64,000 nt of DNA from Streptomyces spiroverticillatus (GCA_014650415.1 BMUX01000023.1:1-64000); one strand, 5' to 3'; counted from the first letter of the stretch, positions 8,937 through 17,925 are shown. Program-made: numbers and translations. The notes: generated by a model from the sequence alone, not told the origin.

Positions 8937-9365
8937 ATGAAGACGCAGGAGCGTCCGGGTCCGGCGGACAGGGGACGGGAGGGGCCGCGGCCCCTGTGGG
9001 TGGAGGAGCCCGCGGTGCGGTGGCGGCTGCCCGATCCGGTGCGTACGTCGGCGGTGCGGGCGGTGATCATAGTGGCGCTGACGCTGACTCAGGCGGTGGT
9101 GGCGTTCCTGTGCACGCTGGCGGGGTCCTGGCTGGCGTTCCCGATGGTGATGAGCACCGTGGCGAGCACGGTGGCGTCGACCTGGGGCGTGCTGGACGTG
9201 TGGATCACCCGGCAGGTGTGGAACCAGCGGATGGGCGTGGTGTCCGTGCCGAGCAGTACGGCCCGGCAGTTGCGCCGCGAGCGCCGCAGGGCGCGCCGCG
9301 CGGCGCGCAAGGACGAGCGAATACGGGACCGGGGGCACCGGGGGCACCGGCTTTCGGAAGCGTGA
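8937..9365 (+). CDS. Hypothetical small membrane protein
   Basis: 142-residue protein of unknown function. A hydrophilic N-terminus (about 1-38) precedes two hydrophobic segments (about 40-62 and 66-88), and the C-terminus is very basic (RRERRRARRAARKDERIRDR). ATG 8937 has a GGGGAG site seven bases upstream. The gene converges on the SMC-like ATPase gene with a 42-bp gap. The topology suggests a membrane anchor with a basic, possibly nucleic-acid- or lipid-binding tail. I do not recognise the family. Confidence 0.7.
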   Translation: MKTQERPGPADRGREGPRPLWVEEPAVRWRLPDPVRTSAVRAVIIVALTLTQAVVAFLCTLAGSWLAFPMVMSTVASTVASTWGVLDVWITRQVWNQRMGVVSVPSSTARQLRRERRRARRAARKDERIRDRGHRGHRLSEA

Positions 9366-9407
9366 CCCGCGGGGGCGGCGTGTCACGCCGCTCCCCCGGT
9401 GACACCC

Positions 9408-12400
9408 CTACTCGGCCTGCGTCTCGTCCGTCGGCGTCCGGCGGAACATCCGGGTGGCGGTGATCTCGCCGTGGATGGTCTCGCCCTCGGTGCTCTGCTG
9501 CGGCAGCCCGGGCCGCAGGTGCTCCTCGACGCTGATGTACTTCAGGCCCGCCCGGAGGTCGGCGTCGTTGCGCAGCCGGATGACCAGCGGGAACTCGGCG
9601 AGGGCGGTCGTGTCGAACAGGCCGGTCGTGTACAGGAGCTGCACGCCGAGCGCGTCCGAGACGGCTCGCTGGAGTTCCAGCAGGTACGTGGCGTTGGCGC
9701 GCCCGATCGGATTGTCGAGGAAGAGCGTGCCGGCGTGCCGGTGCTTGTCGCGGCCCCGGTCGTTGCTGCGCAGCGCGGCCATCGTGCAGTACAGCGCGAT
9801 GGCGGCGGTGAGCAGCTGACCGCCGGAGAAGACGTCGCCCATCTGTCCGACCGGCACCCGCTCGGCGCGCAGCACCGCGTCCGGCTTGAGGATCTCCACC
9901 GCGATGCCCTTGGGCTCCAGGGCCGCCTGGACGCCGCGCAGCAGGAGCGACATTCCGTCGCGTCGCATGTCGGAGTTCTTCTTCACGGCGGCCCGGGTCG
10001 CCTCGTCGACGACCTCGCCGAGCCGCTCCACGAGCGTGGCCTGATCGGGCTCCTCGAAGCGGATCCGCAGGAACTCCTGCCCCGACCACTCCCCCAGCCC
10101 CTCGGGCAGCTGCGAGAGCCGCTGCGCCGAGCGCAGGGTGGCGAGCGCCGACTCGACGAGCCCGCGCAGCCGGTCCACGATGCTGTCGCGGTTGCGCTCC
10201 AGCTGCGCCAACTCGTCGGTCAGGACGCGCAGTCGGGGTGCGAAGGCCGCCTCCCAGGCGGCCGCGTGCTCGGGCAGTGAGGCTGCGGGCAGCTCCCGGA
10301 TCTGCTGCCGGGCGGGGGTGCGCACCTGCTCGTACCGGGTGGCGTTGGCATGCCGTACGAGGACGTCGCTCGCCTCGCGCACCGCGGCCTCGGCGGCGGA
10401 CAGGTCGCCCGCGCAGCCGCGCAGGGAGCGCCGGGCCTCGGCGGCGGAGTGGCGGGCCTCCTCCAGGGTGCCGGGGTAGGGCTCGGGGTTCTCCTGGCCC
10501 TCCTCGTCCTGGTGGTGGTCGCGGAGCAGGTCGCGCAGGAGGGCTGCCGTCTCGTCGAAGCCGCCGGCCGCGTCCTCGGCGGCGCGGTGCGCGTGCAGCA
10601 GTTCGCCGTGGGCAGCACGCGCGGTTTCCAATGCGGCGGTACGGGCGGCCAGTTGGGCGGTGGCGGTGCGCAGCAGGGTCTGCGCGTGCTCGGCGTCGGA
10701 CGGTACGAGGTCCTCGGCCAGCTCGGTGTGCGACTCGCCGTCCTCGGGGGCCAGGCGTTCGGCCTCGCCGCGCAGGCGGCCGAGTTGCTCGCTGGCGGTG
10801 GACGTCCGGGTCTCCAGGGTCTGGACGAGGGATTCGGCGCGGGCGGCGGCGGCCTGGCGGGAGGGGCCGTCGGCGCCGTCGTTGCTCTCCAGGAGCTGGC
10901 CGGCCCGGTTGCGGACCTTGTTGGTGAGGCGGTTGAGCTCGGCGAGCGCGGCGCTCTCGTCGCTCTCCGCGCGCGCCTGCTCGGCGCGCAGGTCGGCGCC
11001 GACGCCGACCTTCTCGTACAGCTGGGACGCGGCCCGGTACGCCTCGCGCAGTGCGGGCAGCGCGACGCGCGGGGCGTCGGGGTCGGGCTCGGGGAGCGTC
11101 TCGGGGGCGCCCGCGATCTCGGCGCGTTCGGCGCGCAGGGTGCGGGAGGTGCGGTGGGCGTCGTCGGCGGTGCGCTGGGCAGTGCGGCGGTCCTCGTCGG
11201 CGGCCTTGGCGCGCTCCAGGAGGGCGGCGGCGCGGGCCTCCGACTCGGCGGCCTCGTCGGCGAGTTCGCGCAGCTTGGCCTGCCAGCCGGCGCGTTCGCG
11301 CAGCCGGTAGGCGAGTCCGGCCAGTGCGTCGGCGACCCGGCGGGCGCGCTGGGCGGCGTCCTGCCGTTCGTCGCGCACCCGGGCGGCGTCGGCTGCGGCC
11401 TCGTCGGCCTCGGCCCGTACCGTACGAGCCTCCGCGAGGACGGCCTCGGCGGCTTCGGCGGCCTCGCGGGCACTCTCGGCGGCCTCGGCCAGCTCGGCGA
11501 GCATGCCGGGCGGGCAGTCCTCGCGCCAGGAGCCGAGCCGGGCGGCCAGGGTGCGGTCGCCGGTCAGGCGGGCGGCGAGGGTGCGGATCTCCTCGTCGCG
11601 GGCGGCGGCCCGCTCGCGCAGCGCGTGGCGCTCCTCGTCGGCGGCGTGCTCGTCGTGCATGGCCGGGTTCGGCGGTACGAGGAAGACGGCACCCGGGTCG
11701 CCCTCACCGGACGTGGTGCCGGGTACGGGCGCCAGCAGCGCGGAGGCGGTGCCGACGGCGACGGCGGAACGCGGCAGCAGGGCCGCGCCCGCGAGGACTT
11801 CGCGCGCGCGGGCGTGCGAGGCGGGGTCGGTGATGACGACGCCGTCGACCAGCTCCGGGCGGGCGGCGAGGACGGCCGCGTGGTCGGCGGGGTCGACGGC
11901 CTGGGCGAGGTAGCGCCAGCCGGGGAGGGCCGGGATGCCGTGCTCGCCGAGGTACTCGACGGTGGCCAGGACGTCGGGGCTGGGCGGCAGCAGGCCGCCG
12001 TCGCCGAGTGCGCCGAGGATGCGGGAGTCGTCGGCGGCGGCGGTGCGCAGCTCGAAGAGCTGGCGTTCGGCGGCGGTGACGCCCCGGTCCAGGAGGGCGA
12101 GGAGTTCCTCGGCGTTGCGGTCCAGCTCCTCGACGGTGAGGGGGCCTTCCGCGGCGGGGCGGGGGGTGCGCCGGGTGCGGGTGGCCGTGGCGGTGCCGGA
12201 GTGCCGGGTGCCGTCGGCGGCGGCGGTGCGCTGGGTTCCGAGGGCGGTACGGGTGCCGGGGGCGTCGTCGGCGGGGGTGGCGTCCGGCGACGTACCGGAT
12301 CCGTGTCCGTCGTCGGAGTCGTCTGAAGTGCGCTCCGTGTCGCCGCTGCGGGGCTGCGGGAAGCCGGAGGCTCCGGGCGTCGCGGGTGCGGTCGGCAGGC

Positions 12401-14234
12401 TGAGCAGTTCCGCGAGGCGCTCCTCGGCGGCGATGGAGGCGGCTGCCCGGTGCTCGGCCTCGTACGCGGCGGCGGCCGCCTTGGCGGCGTCGGCCGCGCG
12501 GGCGGCGGTGAGTTCGGCGCGGGTGTCCTCGGCGGCGGCCTCGCGGGCCCGGTCGGCGGTGGTACGGGCGGCCTCGCGTGCGGTGTCCCAGGCGGCGACG
12601 GCGGTCTTCTCGGCGTCGGTGGCGGCGAGGGCGGCGCGGGCCGGGTCGGCGTCGGGGGCGGTGTCGTCGAGCCATCCGGCCCGTACCGCTTCGGTGGTCT
12701 CCTGCTCGACCTCGGCCAGGCGCTGGCGCAGGTGGCCGATCTCGCTGCGGGCGCGCTGTGCCTCGGTGGCGGCGACGGTGGCGTCCCGGTGGGCGGTTTC
12801 GCCCGCCTCCTGGAGGGCGGCGGAGCGTTCCTCCTGCTCGGCGGCGACGCGCTCGCCTTCCTCGGCGGCGCTGTGCAGTGCTCGTACGAGATCGACGGCA
12901 GCGGTGGCGCGGGCGGCCAGCGCGGGGGCCGCGTCGCGCTCGGCGTCGCGGATGGCGACGGCGACGCGGGCGGAGCGGTCGGCGGCGGCGCGGTGGCGCA
13001 GCACCGCCTCGGCGGCCTGCCAGGCGGAGTGCAGGGTGCGCGCGTCGGCGAGCTCCTTGCGCTGGGCGGCGGCGCTCTTCTCGGCGGCGGCGAGCGACAA
13101 CGAGGCGTGCCGGTAGGCCAGTTCGGCGGAAATCAGGGCGCTGTGACCACGGGCCGTCTCGGCCTCCGTGACGGTGTGCGCGGCGGACGCCACTTGTTGT
13201 GCGAGTTCTGCCGTACGACCGCGTTCTTCGGCGGCGCGGGCGGAGAGGCGGCGCGAGAGGGTGCGGGTGCGGCGTTCGGCACCGCTGTGGATGTCGCGGG
13301 CACGCGCACGCGTGTCGGCGGCCTCGACGATGCGGCCGAGGAGGTCCACGGAGCCTGCGGTGAAGTCGCGTTCGGCCATCAGCTCGGCGCGGCGGCCCAG
13401 CTTGTTGCCGAAGCCGTGCACCAGGTCGGCGAGGCCGTCGGTGTCGCGGGTGTCGGTGACGGCGCGCAGCAGGAGGTCGGTGAAGTCGGAGTCCTTCTTG
13501 ACCGCGAAGAGGCCGGCGGCCTCGCCCTCGTCGGCGTTCATCTCGCGCTGGTAGCGGAAGAGTTCGGGGTCGAGTCCGAGCTCGGTGAGGTGCTCGTTCC
13601 AGCGGTCGTGGATCTCTTCCCAGTGGATGTCGAGGTGCGGGTACGACTTCCCGGCCTCGGTGATCGCGTCGCGGAAGCCCTTCATGGTGCGGCGGCGGCC
13701 CTGCGCGCCGGACGCGCCCTCGGCGGGGCGGCGCACGGCGGTGGACTCGGCGACGGGGAGGTTGTCCAGGCTGAGGCCCGGGCCGGGGCGGAAGGAGTAC
13801 CAGGCCTCGGCGAACTTGCGCGGGTCGTTGGAGACCTGCCGCCCGCGCCACTCGCTGACCTTGCCGACGACGACGCACTCGCCGGTGAGGGTGTGCTGCC
13901 ACTCCAGGGCGACGTGTCCGCAGTCGTCGGCGAGCAGGAACTTGCGGAGCACGCCGGAGCTGGCGCCGCCGAGGGTGTTGCGGTGGCCGGGGAGCATCAC
14001 CGAGAAGATCAGCTTGAGCAGGACGGACTTGCCGCCGCCGTTCTCCAGGAAGAGCACGCCGGCCGGTGCGGGGCGGCGCGGCGGGCCGACCGGCTCCTCC
14101 TCGAAGAACTCCGCCTGGGTGGGCGCGGGGTTCGGCACGGGCGCGCCGACTCCGCGCAGGTCGAGGACGGTGTCGGCGTAGCGCGCTCCGGCGGGGCCGA
14201 TGGAGTACAGGCGGACCCGGGACAACTCGTACAT
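9408..14234 (-). CDS. SMC/MukB-like (JetC-like) coiled-coil ATPase
   Basis: 1608-residue ATPase with split ABC/SMC architecture. The N-terminal head has a P-loop LENGGGKSVLLK (Lys about residue 69). Two long Ala/Glu/Arg-rich coiled coils (about 290-590 and 880-1330) flank a central segment with an acidic, Ser/Thr/Pro-rich low-complexity stretch and a globular hinge-like part. The C-terminal head has the ABC signature VFSGGQLL (about 1468-1475) and Walker B GTLFLDNPIG (about 1502-1511). The usual catalytic Glu after the Walker B Asp is Asn here. It is third in order kleisin-like, KITE-like, SMC on the minus strand, 41 bp after the KITE-like gene. The arrangement matches MukFEB/MksFEB and Wadjet JetABC; no JetD follows. 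Family assignment is inferred from architecture, not alignment. Confidence 0.75.
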   Translation of the reverse strand: MYELSRVRLYSIGPAGARYADTVLDLRGVGAPVPNPAPTQAEFFEEEPVGPPRRPAPAGVLFLENGGGKSVLLKLIFSVMLPGHRNTLGGASSGVLRKFLLADDCGHVALEWQHTLTGECVVVGKVSEWRGRQVSNDPRKFAEAWYSFRPGPGLSLDNLPVAESTAVRRPAEGASGAQGRRRTMKGFRDAITEAGKSYPHLDIHWEEIHDRWNEHLTELGLDPELFRYQREMNADEGEAAGLFAVKKDSDFTDLLLRAVTDTRDTDGLADLVHGFGNKLGRRAELMAERDFTAGSVDLLGRIVEAADTRARARDIHSGAERRTRTLSRRLSARAAEERGRTAELAQQVASAAHTVTEAETARGHSALISAELAYRHASLSLAAAEKSAAAQRKELADARTLHSAWQAAEAVLRHRAAADRSARVAVAIRDAERDAAPALAARATAAVDLVRALHSAAEEGERVAAEQEERSAALQEAGETAHRDATVAATEAQRARSEIGHLRQRLAEVEQETTEAVRAGWLDDTAPDADPARAALAATDAEKTAVAAWDTAREAARTTADRAREAAAEDTRAELTAARAADAAKAAAAAYEAEHRAAASIAAEERLAELLSLPTAPATPGASGFPQPRSGDTERTSDDSDDGHGSGTSPDATPADDAPGTRTALGTQRTAAADGTRHSGTATATRTRRTPRPAAEGPLTVEELDRNAEELLALLDRGVTAAERQLFELRTAAADDSRILGALGDGGLLPPSPDVLATVEYLGEHGIPALPGWRYLAQAVDPADHAAVLAARPELVDGVVITDPASHARAREVLAGAALLPRSAVAVGTASALLAPVPGTTSGEGDPGAVFLVPPNPAMHDEHAADEERHALRERAAARDEEIRTLAARLTGDRTLAARLGSWREDCPPGMLAELAEAAESAREAAEAAEAVLAEARTVRAEADEAAADAARVRDERQDAAQRARRVADALAGLAYRLRERAGWQAKLRELADEAAESEARAAALLERAKAADEDRRTAQRTADDAHRTSRTLRAERAEIAGAPETLPEPDPDAPRVALPALREAYRAASQLYEKVGVGADLRAEQARAESDESAALAELNRLTNKVRNRAGQLLESNDGADGPSRQAAAARAESLVQTLETRTSTASEQLGRLRGEAERLAPEDGESHTELAEDLVPSDAEHAQTLLRTATAQLAARTAALETARAAHGELLHAHRAAEDAAGGFDETAALLRDLLRDHHQDEEGQENPEPYPGTLEEARHSAAEARRSLRGCAGDLSAAEAAVREASDVLVRHANATRYEQVRTPARQQIRELPAASLPEHAAAWEAAFAPRLRVLTDELAQLERNRDSIVDRLRGLVESALATLRSAQRLSQLPEGLGEWSGQEFLRIRFEEPDQATLVERLGEVVDEATRAAVKKNSDMRRDGMSLLLRGVQAALEPKGIAVEILKPDAVLRAERVPVGQMGDVFSGGQLLTAAIALYCTMAALRSNDRGRDKHRHAGTLFLDNPIGRANATYLLELQRAVSDALGVQLLYTTGLFDTTALAEFPLVIRLRNDADLRAGLKYISVEEHLRPGLPQQSTEGETIHGEITATRMFRRTPTDETQAE

Positions 14235-14275
14235 GGCGGCTCAGTCTCTTTTACGTTGCTCAGTCGTCTCGGGGA

Positions 14276-15175
14276 CTACGCGTGGAAGGGCAGGCCCGCG
14301 TCGGCAGGCAGGTCGAGGGCGTCGGTGTCGGTGGGCGGCACGAGGGTGGCGGTGCCGTCGGTGACGGGGACGACGCCGAGTTCCAGGAGTTCGGCCATGG
14401 CGGCGTTGCCGGCCATGTCGCGGACCTGGAGCTGGTAGCGGGCGGTGGTGCGGTAGGAGCCGCCCGCGTCGTCGCCGGTGCGCTGGAGGAAGCCGGAGTC
14501 GGTGAGGAAGGCCATGGCCTTGCCGACGATGCCGGTGGTGGAACCTGCGAGGCGGCGGGCGTCCTTGGTGGCGCCGGTGGCGCTGCGGCGGGAGTAGACG
14601 CGCCAGGCGGATTCGAGGCCGGGGGTGTCGGTGGCGGGGTCGGTGTTCTCCCCGGCCTCCTCGGCGCGCTCTTCGAGGCGGCGGCAGGCCTGGCGGACGA
14701 AGGCGTCGACGCCGTTGACGGTGAGGCGGCCGATGTAGCCGTCGTCGGCGAGGTCCTCGGGGCGGGGGAAGGCCATGGCGGCCACGGCGAGGTGGGCAAG
14801 GCCGTGCAGGAAGCGGTCGGCGGACTCGGCGGAGGCACGGCGGGCGTAGTCGCCCATGCGGACGGCGAAGACGGAGTCCTCGTCGGCGGAGACGGCCATT
14901 CCGGCGCGGGTCGACACTTCGAGGACGACGAGGCCGAGGCCGGTGGCGACGGCGTCGGCGAGGCGCGCGAAGGGGGCTTCCTCGCGGTAGCGGCGCAGGA
15001 GGTCGGCGTATTCGGCGTCGCGGGCCGGGAGGAGCTTGGGCTGGAGGCCGAAGGAGACGAGGCGGGCGGCGTCGGCGGCGTCGGCGGGGGTCAGCGTGGT
15101 GGGGGCGGGAGCGGGGGGCGCCGTGTCGACGGGGTCGCTCCACGCGGGGGTGTGCTCTGCGTGGGGGTCGCTCAC
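14276..15175 (-). CDS. KITE/MukE-like (JetB-like) winged-helix protein
   Basis: 299-residue soluble protein without strong similarity that I recognise. After a Pro-rich N-terminus (1-35) it is largely helical, and around residues 195-260 it has a winged-helix-like pattern: a recognition-helix-like segment (TTGIVGKAMAFLTDSGFL) followed by a beta-hairpin (YRTTARYQLQVRD). Its position between a kleisin-like and an SMC-like gene is what identifies it as a candidate KITE subunit (MukE/MksE/JetB). The GTG start at 15175 has an AAGGAG site; the frame runs upstream only through low-complexity proline-rich sequence. Existing databases may call it hypothetical. Confidence 0.6.
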   Translation of the reverse strand: MSDPHAEHTPAWSDPVDTAPPAPAPTTLTPADAADAARLVSFGLQPKLLPARDAEYADLLRRYREEAPFARLADAVATGLGLVVLEVSTRAGMAVSADEDSVFAVRMGDYARRASAESADRFLHGLAHLAVAAMAFPRPEDLADDGYIGRLTVNGVDAFVRQACRRLEERAEEAGENTDPATDTPGLESAWRVYSRRSATGATKDARRLAGSTTGIVGKAMAFLTDSGFLQRTGDDAGGSYRTTARYQLQVRDMAGNAAMAELLELGVVPVTDGTATLVPPTDTDALDLPADAGLPFHA

Positions 15176-15434
15176 GGGTGGGGCTCCTTGGTCAGGGTGA
15201 GGTGTACGGGGAGGGGGCGGGGGCCCTCGGGGGTGCGGGGTGCCGGGGCGTCGGGGGCGGTGCCGGTGTGGGCCGGGGCGGGGGGTTCGGCTCCGCCGGG
15301 GGCCGCCCCCTTGCCCGCCCTCCCCCAAGCTCTCGGCTCCGCTCGAGCAGGGGGTACCCCCTTCGCCCCCGGGGGGCGGCCCCGCCGCCCAAGGGGGCTA
15401 CGGGGCGCGAGGGGGCGGCGGGAAGCCAGGGTGG
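15176..15434 (-). other. 259-bp gap between the kleisin-like and KITE-like genes
   Basis: Unusually long gap inside what otherwise looks like an operon. A minus-strand frame 15172-15438 starts with ATG overlapping the upstream stop (ATGA) but encodes only Pro/Arg/Gly-rich low complexity. It mostly reflects an inserted hairpin repeat (15321-15360) in GC-rich DNA. I do not call it a gene. Confidence 0.45.
15321..15360. repeat. Streptomyces intergenic hairpin repeat
   Basis: Imperfect palindrome CCCCC-AA-GCTC ... GAGC-A-GGGGG (15322-15331 with 15345-15354) around TCTCGGCTCCG, followed by GTACCCCC. From memory, similar short palindromes starting TCCCCCAAGCTCTCGG are dispersed in many Streptomyces genomes. 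Within the operon it could act as a transcript-stability hairpin or a partial terminator that reduces downstream expression. Confidence 0.6.
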
Positions 15435-16976
15435 TCACGATGCCTCCGCGCGGCCTGTGGCCATTCCGGCGGTGTCGAGGAGGGCCGTGCCCACGATCAG
15501 GTCGGCGCCGCCGAAGTCGGGGTCGTCGAGCTGGGTGCCGTCGTCGACGGCGAAGAGCAGGCGCTCCTCGCCCTGCCGGTAGGCCGTGCCGACGGGCGGG
15601 CTGGCGGCGTGCACCGAGAGCAGGGCGACCAGGTAGGCCAGGTCGTGGCCGCCCGCGCGCCGGGCCTCGTCCAGCAGGCCGGAGAGGCGGCGGGGGGCGT
15701 CGTGCGGGAGGTCGAGCAGGACCATCGCGTCGGCGAGCTGCTCCTCGCTGAAGCGGCTGTCGTCCGGGGTGGCGATCAGGTCCGGCTCGGGCATCTCCGC
15801 ACCCAGGTGCTCGCGCTCCACGGGAGGGGTGAGCAGTATGTCGACGAGGTCGCCCACGCGCACCGAGGTCGGCGTGCGCAGCCCCGCCCCGTGGGCGAAG
15901 AAGGCGTCCGTGACGCGGATGGCGCGCTCCAGGGGAAGCGGGAGCAGAGGGGCGACCAGCTGACCGTACAGATCGAGCCCGGAGTGCGCGGAGAGCGGTG
16001 CGAAGGCCTGGCGGTCCTGCTCGGCGCGGAACAGCGGCCCGGCCTCCAGCAGGCGGGACTGGAGCTGGGTGTGCCGCCGGATGCAGTCCTTGACGATGTC
16101 GACCAGCTCGGCGGCGCGGCGCTTCTGCTCGGGGTCCTCGGACTCGTCGCGGGCCTTGCGGATGTTAGTGAGGATCGCGTTCTCGTGCCGGTAGCGGTCG
16201 GCGACGTGGTCGAGGGCCTCGGCGATCATGTCGGGCACGGCGTTCAGCCAGTCGACCGCGCGGACGTTGCGCCGGGTGGCCTCCAGGGTGCGGCGGAGCG
16301 TCTCGGCGTACTGCACGGTGCGGTAGCGGGCCTGCTCGGCGGCGAGCTGGGCGTCGGCGAGGCGGCCCCGGTTGATCAGGACCTCCAGCTTGACCTCGGC
16401 GGCGATCTGGGCGCTGGTGACGTCCGTGTCGAGGGCGCCGACCAGCACGTTGACGGCTTCGTCGGTGGTGCGCAGGAAGACCCCGCCGCCGTATCCGGCG
16501 ACCTCTTCGACGAGCTTGAAGTCGTAGTCGCGGCGGGTGTAGACGCCGTCGGCGGAGAAGGTGCCGTAGACGGCGCGGAAGCCGCGGTCGACGCTGCCTA
16601 CGTTGACGAGGTTCTCCAGGACCCAGCGGGCGACGCGCTCGTGCTCGGACGCGGGGCGGCGGGGGGCCTGGGCGGCGACGCGGGGCAGCAGCCGGGAGAC
16701 GATCTGCTCGTGGTCGGCGCCGGTGTCGAAGTCCATGTTGAGCGTGATCAGGTCGATCGCGGCGAGGGCCACCTCGGCCATCGCGTAGACCGTGTACTCG
16801 CCCGCCAGGTTGGCCTTGCGCACGTCGAGGTCGTGCAGCGGCGCGGTGCACGCGAGGGCGCGCAGTCGCCGCGCGAGCCCTTCGTCGGCGGCCGGGCCCG
16901 GGGCGGGGCGCGGCCCCGCGCTGAGCTGGGGCGGAACGAATTCCGTGGCGGTATCCGTCGAGGCAGGCGAAGTCAC
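15435..16976 (-). CDS. Kleisin/MukF-like (JetA-like) protein
   Basis: 513-residue protein, first gene of the SMC-like module. It is mostly helical, with a winged-helix-like N-terminal half (about 60-170, including a beta-hairpin with YTRRDYDFKL). The middle segment reads as FLRTTDEAVNVLVGALDTDVTSAQIAAEVKLEVLI in part, followed by long helices (about 205-330) resembling the MukF/JetA middle region that dimerises and contacts the ATPase. A further C-terminal domain follows (about 360-500). GTG 16976 was chosen because no Shine-Dalgarno precedes it and a -10-like TAATCT sits 7 nt upstream, as in a leaderless mRNA. Upstream codons lack conserved character. The kleisin role is inferred from context and fold pattern. 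Confidence 0.65.
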   Translation of the reverse strand: MTSPASTDTATEFVPPQLSAGPRPAPGPAADEGLARRLRALACTAPLHDLDVRKANLAGEYTVYAMAEVALAAIDLITLNMDFDTGADHEQIVSRLLPRVAAQAPRRPASEHERVARWVLENLVNVGSVDRGFRAVYGTFSADGVYTRRDYDFKLVEEVAGYGGGVFLRTTDEAVNVLVGALDTDVTSAQIAAEVKLEVLINRGRLADAQLAAEQARYRTVQYAETLRRTLEATRRNVRAVDWLNAVPDMIAEALDHVADRYRHENAILTNIRKARDESEDPEQKRRAAELVDIVKDCIRRHTQLQSRLLEAGPLFRAEQDRQAFAPLSAHSGLDLYGQLVAPLLPLPLERAIRVTDAFFAHGAGLRTPTSVRVGDLVDILLTPPVEREHLGAEMPEPDLIATPDDSRFSEEQLADAMVLLDLPHDAPRRLSGLLDEARRAGGHDLAYLVALLSVHAASPPVGTAYRQGEERLLFAVDDGTQLDDPDFGGADLIVGTALLDTAGMATGRAEAS

Positions 16977-16983
16977 GTGCCAC

Positions 16984-16989
16984 AGATTA
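16984..16989 (-). promoter_or_regulatory. Possible -10 element for a leaderless kleisin-like transcript
   Basis: On the minus strand TAATCT (plus-strand positions 16984-16989) lies 7 nt upstream of the GTG at 16976, so transcription would begin at or next to the start codon. No good -35 was found, so this is tentative. Confidence 0.3.
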
Positions 16990-17112
16990 GGTCCTCGCAC
17001 TGACAACGGTCGAAACGGCCCAGATGGGACCGCCTCCGACACCTGTCCGAGCCCTGCGGGCCCCGGCCGCTGCCGGCCCGCCCCCCGGCCGCTCCGGATC
17101 CGTGCGGACCGC

Positions 17113-17823
17113 TCAGATCACCCAGTCGCCGCTCTCGATGCGGCGGGTGTACACCTCCACGAGATTGGCCCGCGAGTCGTCGAGGTAGCGCGCGAGGAGT
17201 TCCTCGGCGCGGGCCCTGTCGCCGAGGCCGAGCGCGCCGACGATCATGCGGTTGCGTACGAGGTAGGGCTGGTGCAGCCCGTGCGGGTCGGAGACGACGT
17301 GGAAGGCGAGGCGCAGTTCGGCCAGGACGCTGCGCATGAGTTCGTCGGTGCGGGGGCTGCCCGCGAGGGCGACCAGTTCCCGGTGGAAGTGGATGTTGGC
17401 GGTCGATACGCGCTTCCAGTCACCGGTCGCGGCGGCCCTCTCGCCCTCGGTGACGGCCGCGTCGAGGGTGTCGACGGCGTAGGGCGGCTCGCCCAGGCCC
17501 CGTACGACGGCGCACTCCACCAGGCGGCGGGTGCGGTAGATGTCCTCGACGTCCTGCACGGCGAGCACCCGGACGAAGACGCCCCGGTTGAGTTCGTGGA
17601 CGAGCAGGCGCTCGTGGGTGAGCAGCCGGAACGCCTCGCGGAGGGTGTTGCGGGAGACCCCGAGCGCCTTGCCGATGCTGTCCTCGGAGAGCCGCTCCCC
17701 CGGCGGGAAGTAGCCCTCGGCGATCCGGGTGCGCAGGACGTCGGCGACGCGTTCCGCGGTGCTGGTGCGGCCCAGCAGTGGGCGGTCGTCCGCCAGGCTG
17801 TTGACTCCGGTGTCCGTCGTCAC
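17113..17823 (-). CDS. GntR-family (FadR subfamily) transcriptional regulator
   Basis: 236-residue regulator. The N-terminal winged helix contains ERVADVLRTRIAEGYFPPGERLSE and the recognition region IGKALGVSRNTLREAFRLLTHERLLVHELNRGVFV, the standard GntR pattern. The C-terminal all-helical FCD domain includes the metal-binding-type HFHRELVALAGSPR. GTG 17823 is preferred; an in-frame start at 17877 would add 18 unconserved residues. It is divergent from an MFS transporter-hydrolase pair. A 17-bp palindrome in between (17926-17942) is a natural operator, so it probably controls that pair and itself in response to a small organic acid. Confidence 0.88.
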   Translation of the reverse strand: MTTDTGVNSLADDRPLLGRTSTAERVADVLRTRIAEGYFPPGERLSEDSIGKALGVSRNTLREAFRLLTHERLLVHELNRGVFVRVLAVQDVEDIYRTRRLVECAVVRGLGEPPYAVDTLDAAVTEGERAAATGDWKRVSTANIHFHRELVALAGSPRTDELMRSVLAELRLAFHVVSDPHGLHQPYLVRNRMIVGALGLGDRARAEELLARYLDDSRANLVEVYTRRIESGDWVI

Positions 17824-17925
17824 GGCAGTGCCCCCAACTCCCTTTGCCCACCGGTGTGTTCCGGCGGGTGCTCCCATCGTAGAAGACTTCGTGGGAACGA
17901 AGAATGTGCGGACAGGACTCTTGTC

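Noticed and set aside
15172..15438. 88-codon minus-strand frame whose ATG overlaps the kleisin-like stop
   Set aside because: It encodes only Pro/Arg/Gly-rich low complexity and coincides with a dispersed hairpin repeat; the KITE-like gene has its own good start.
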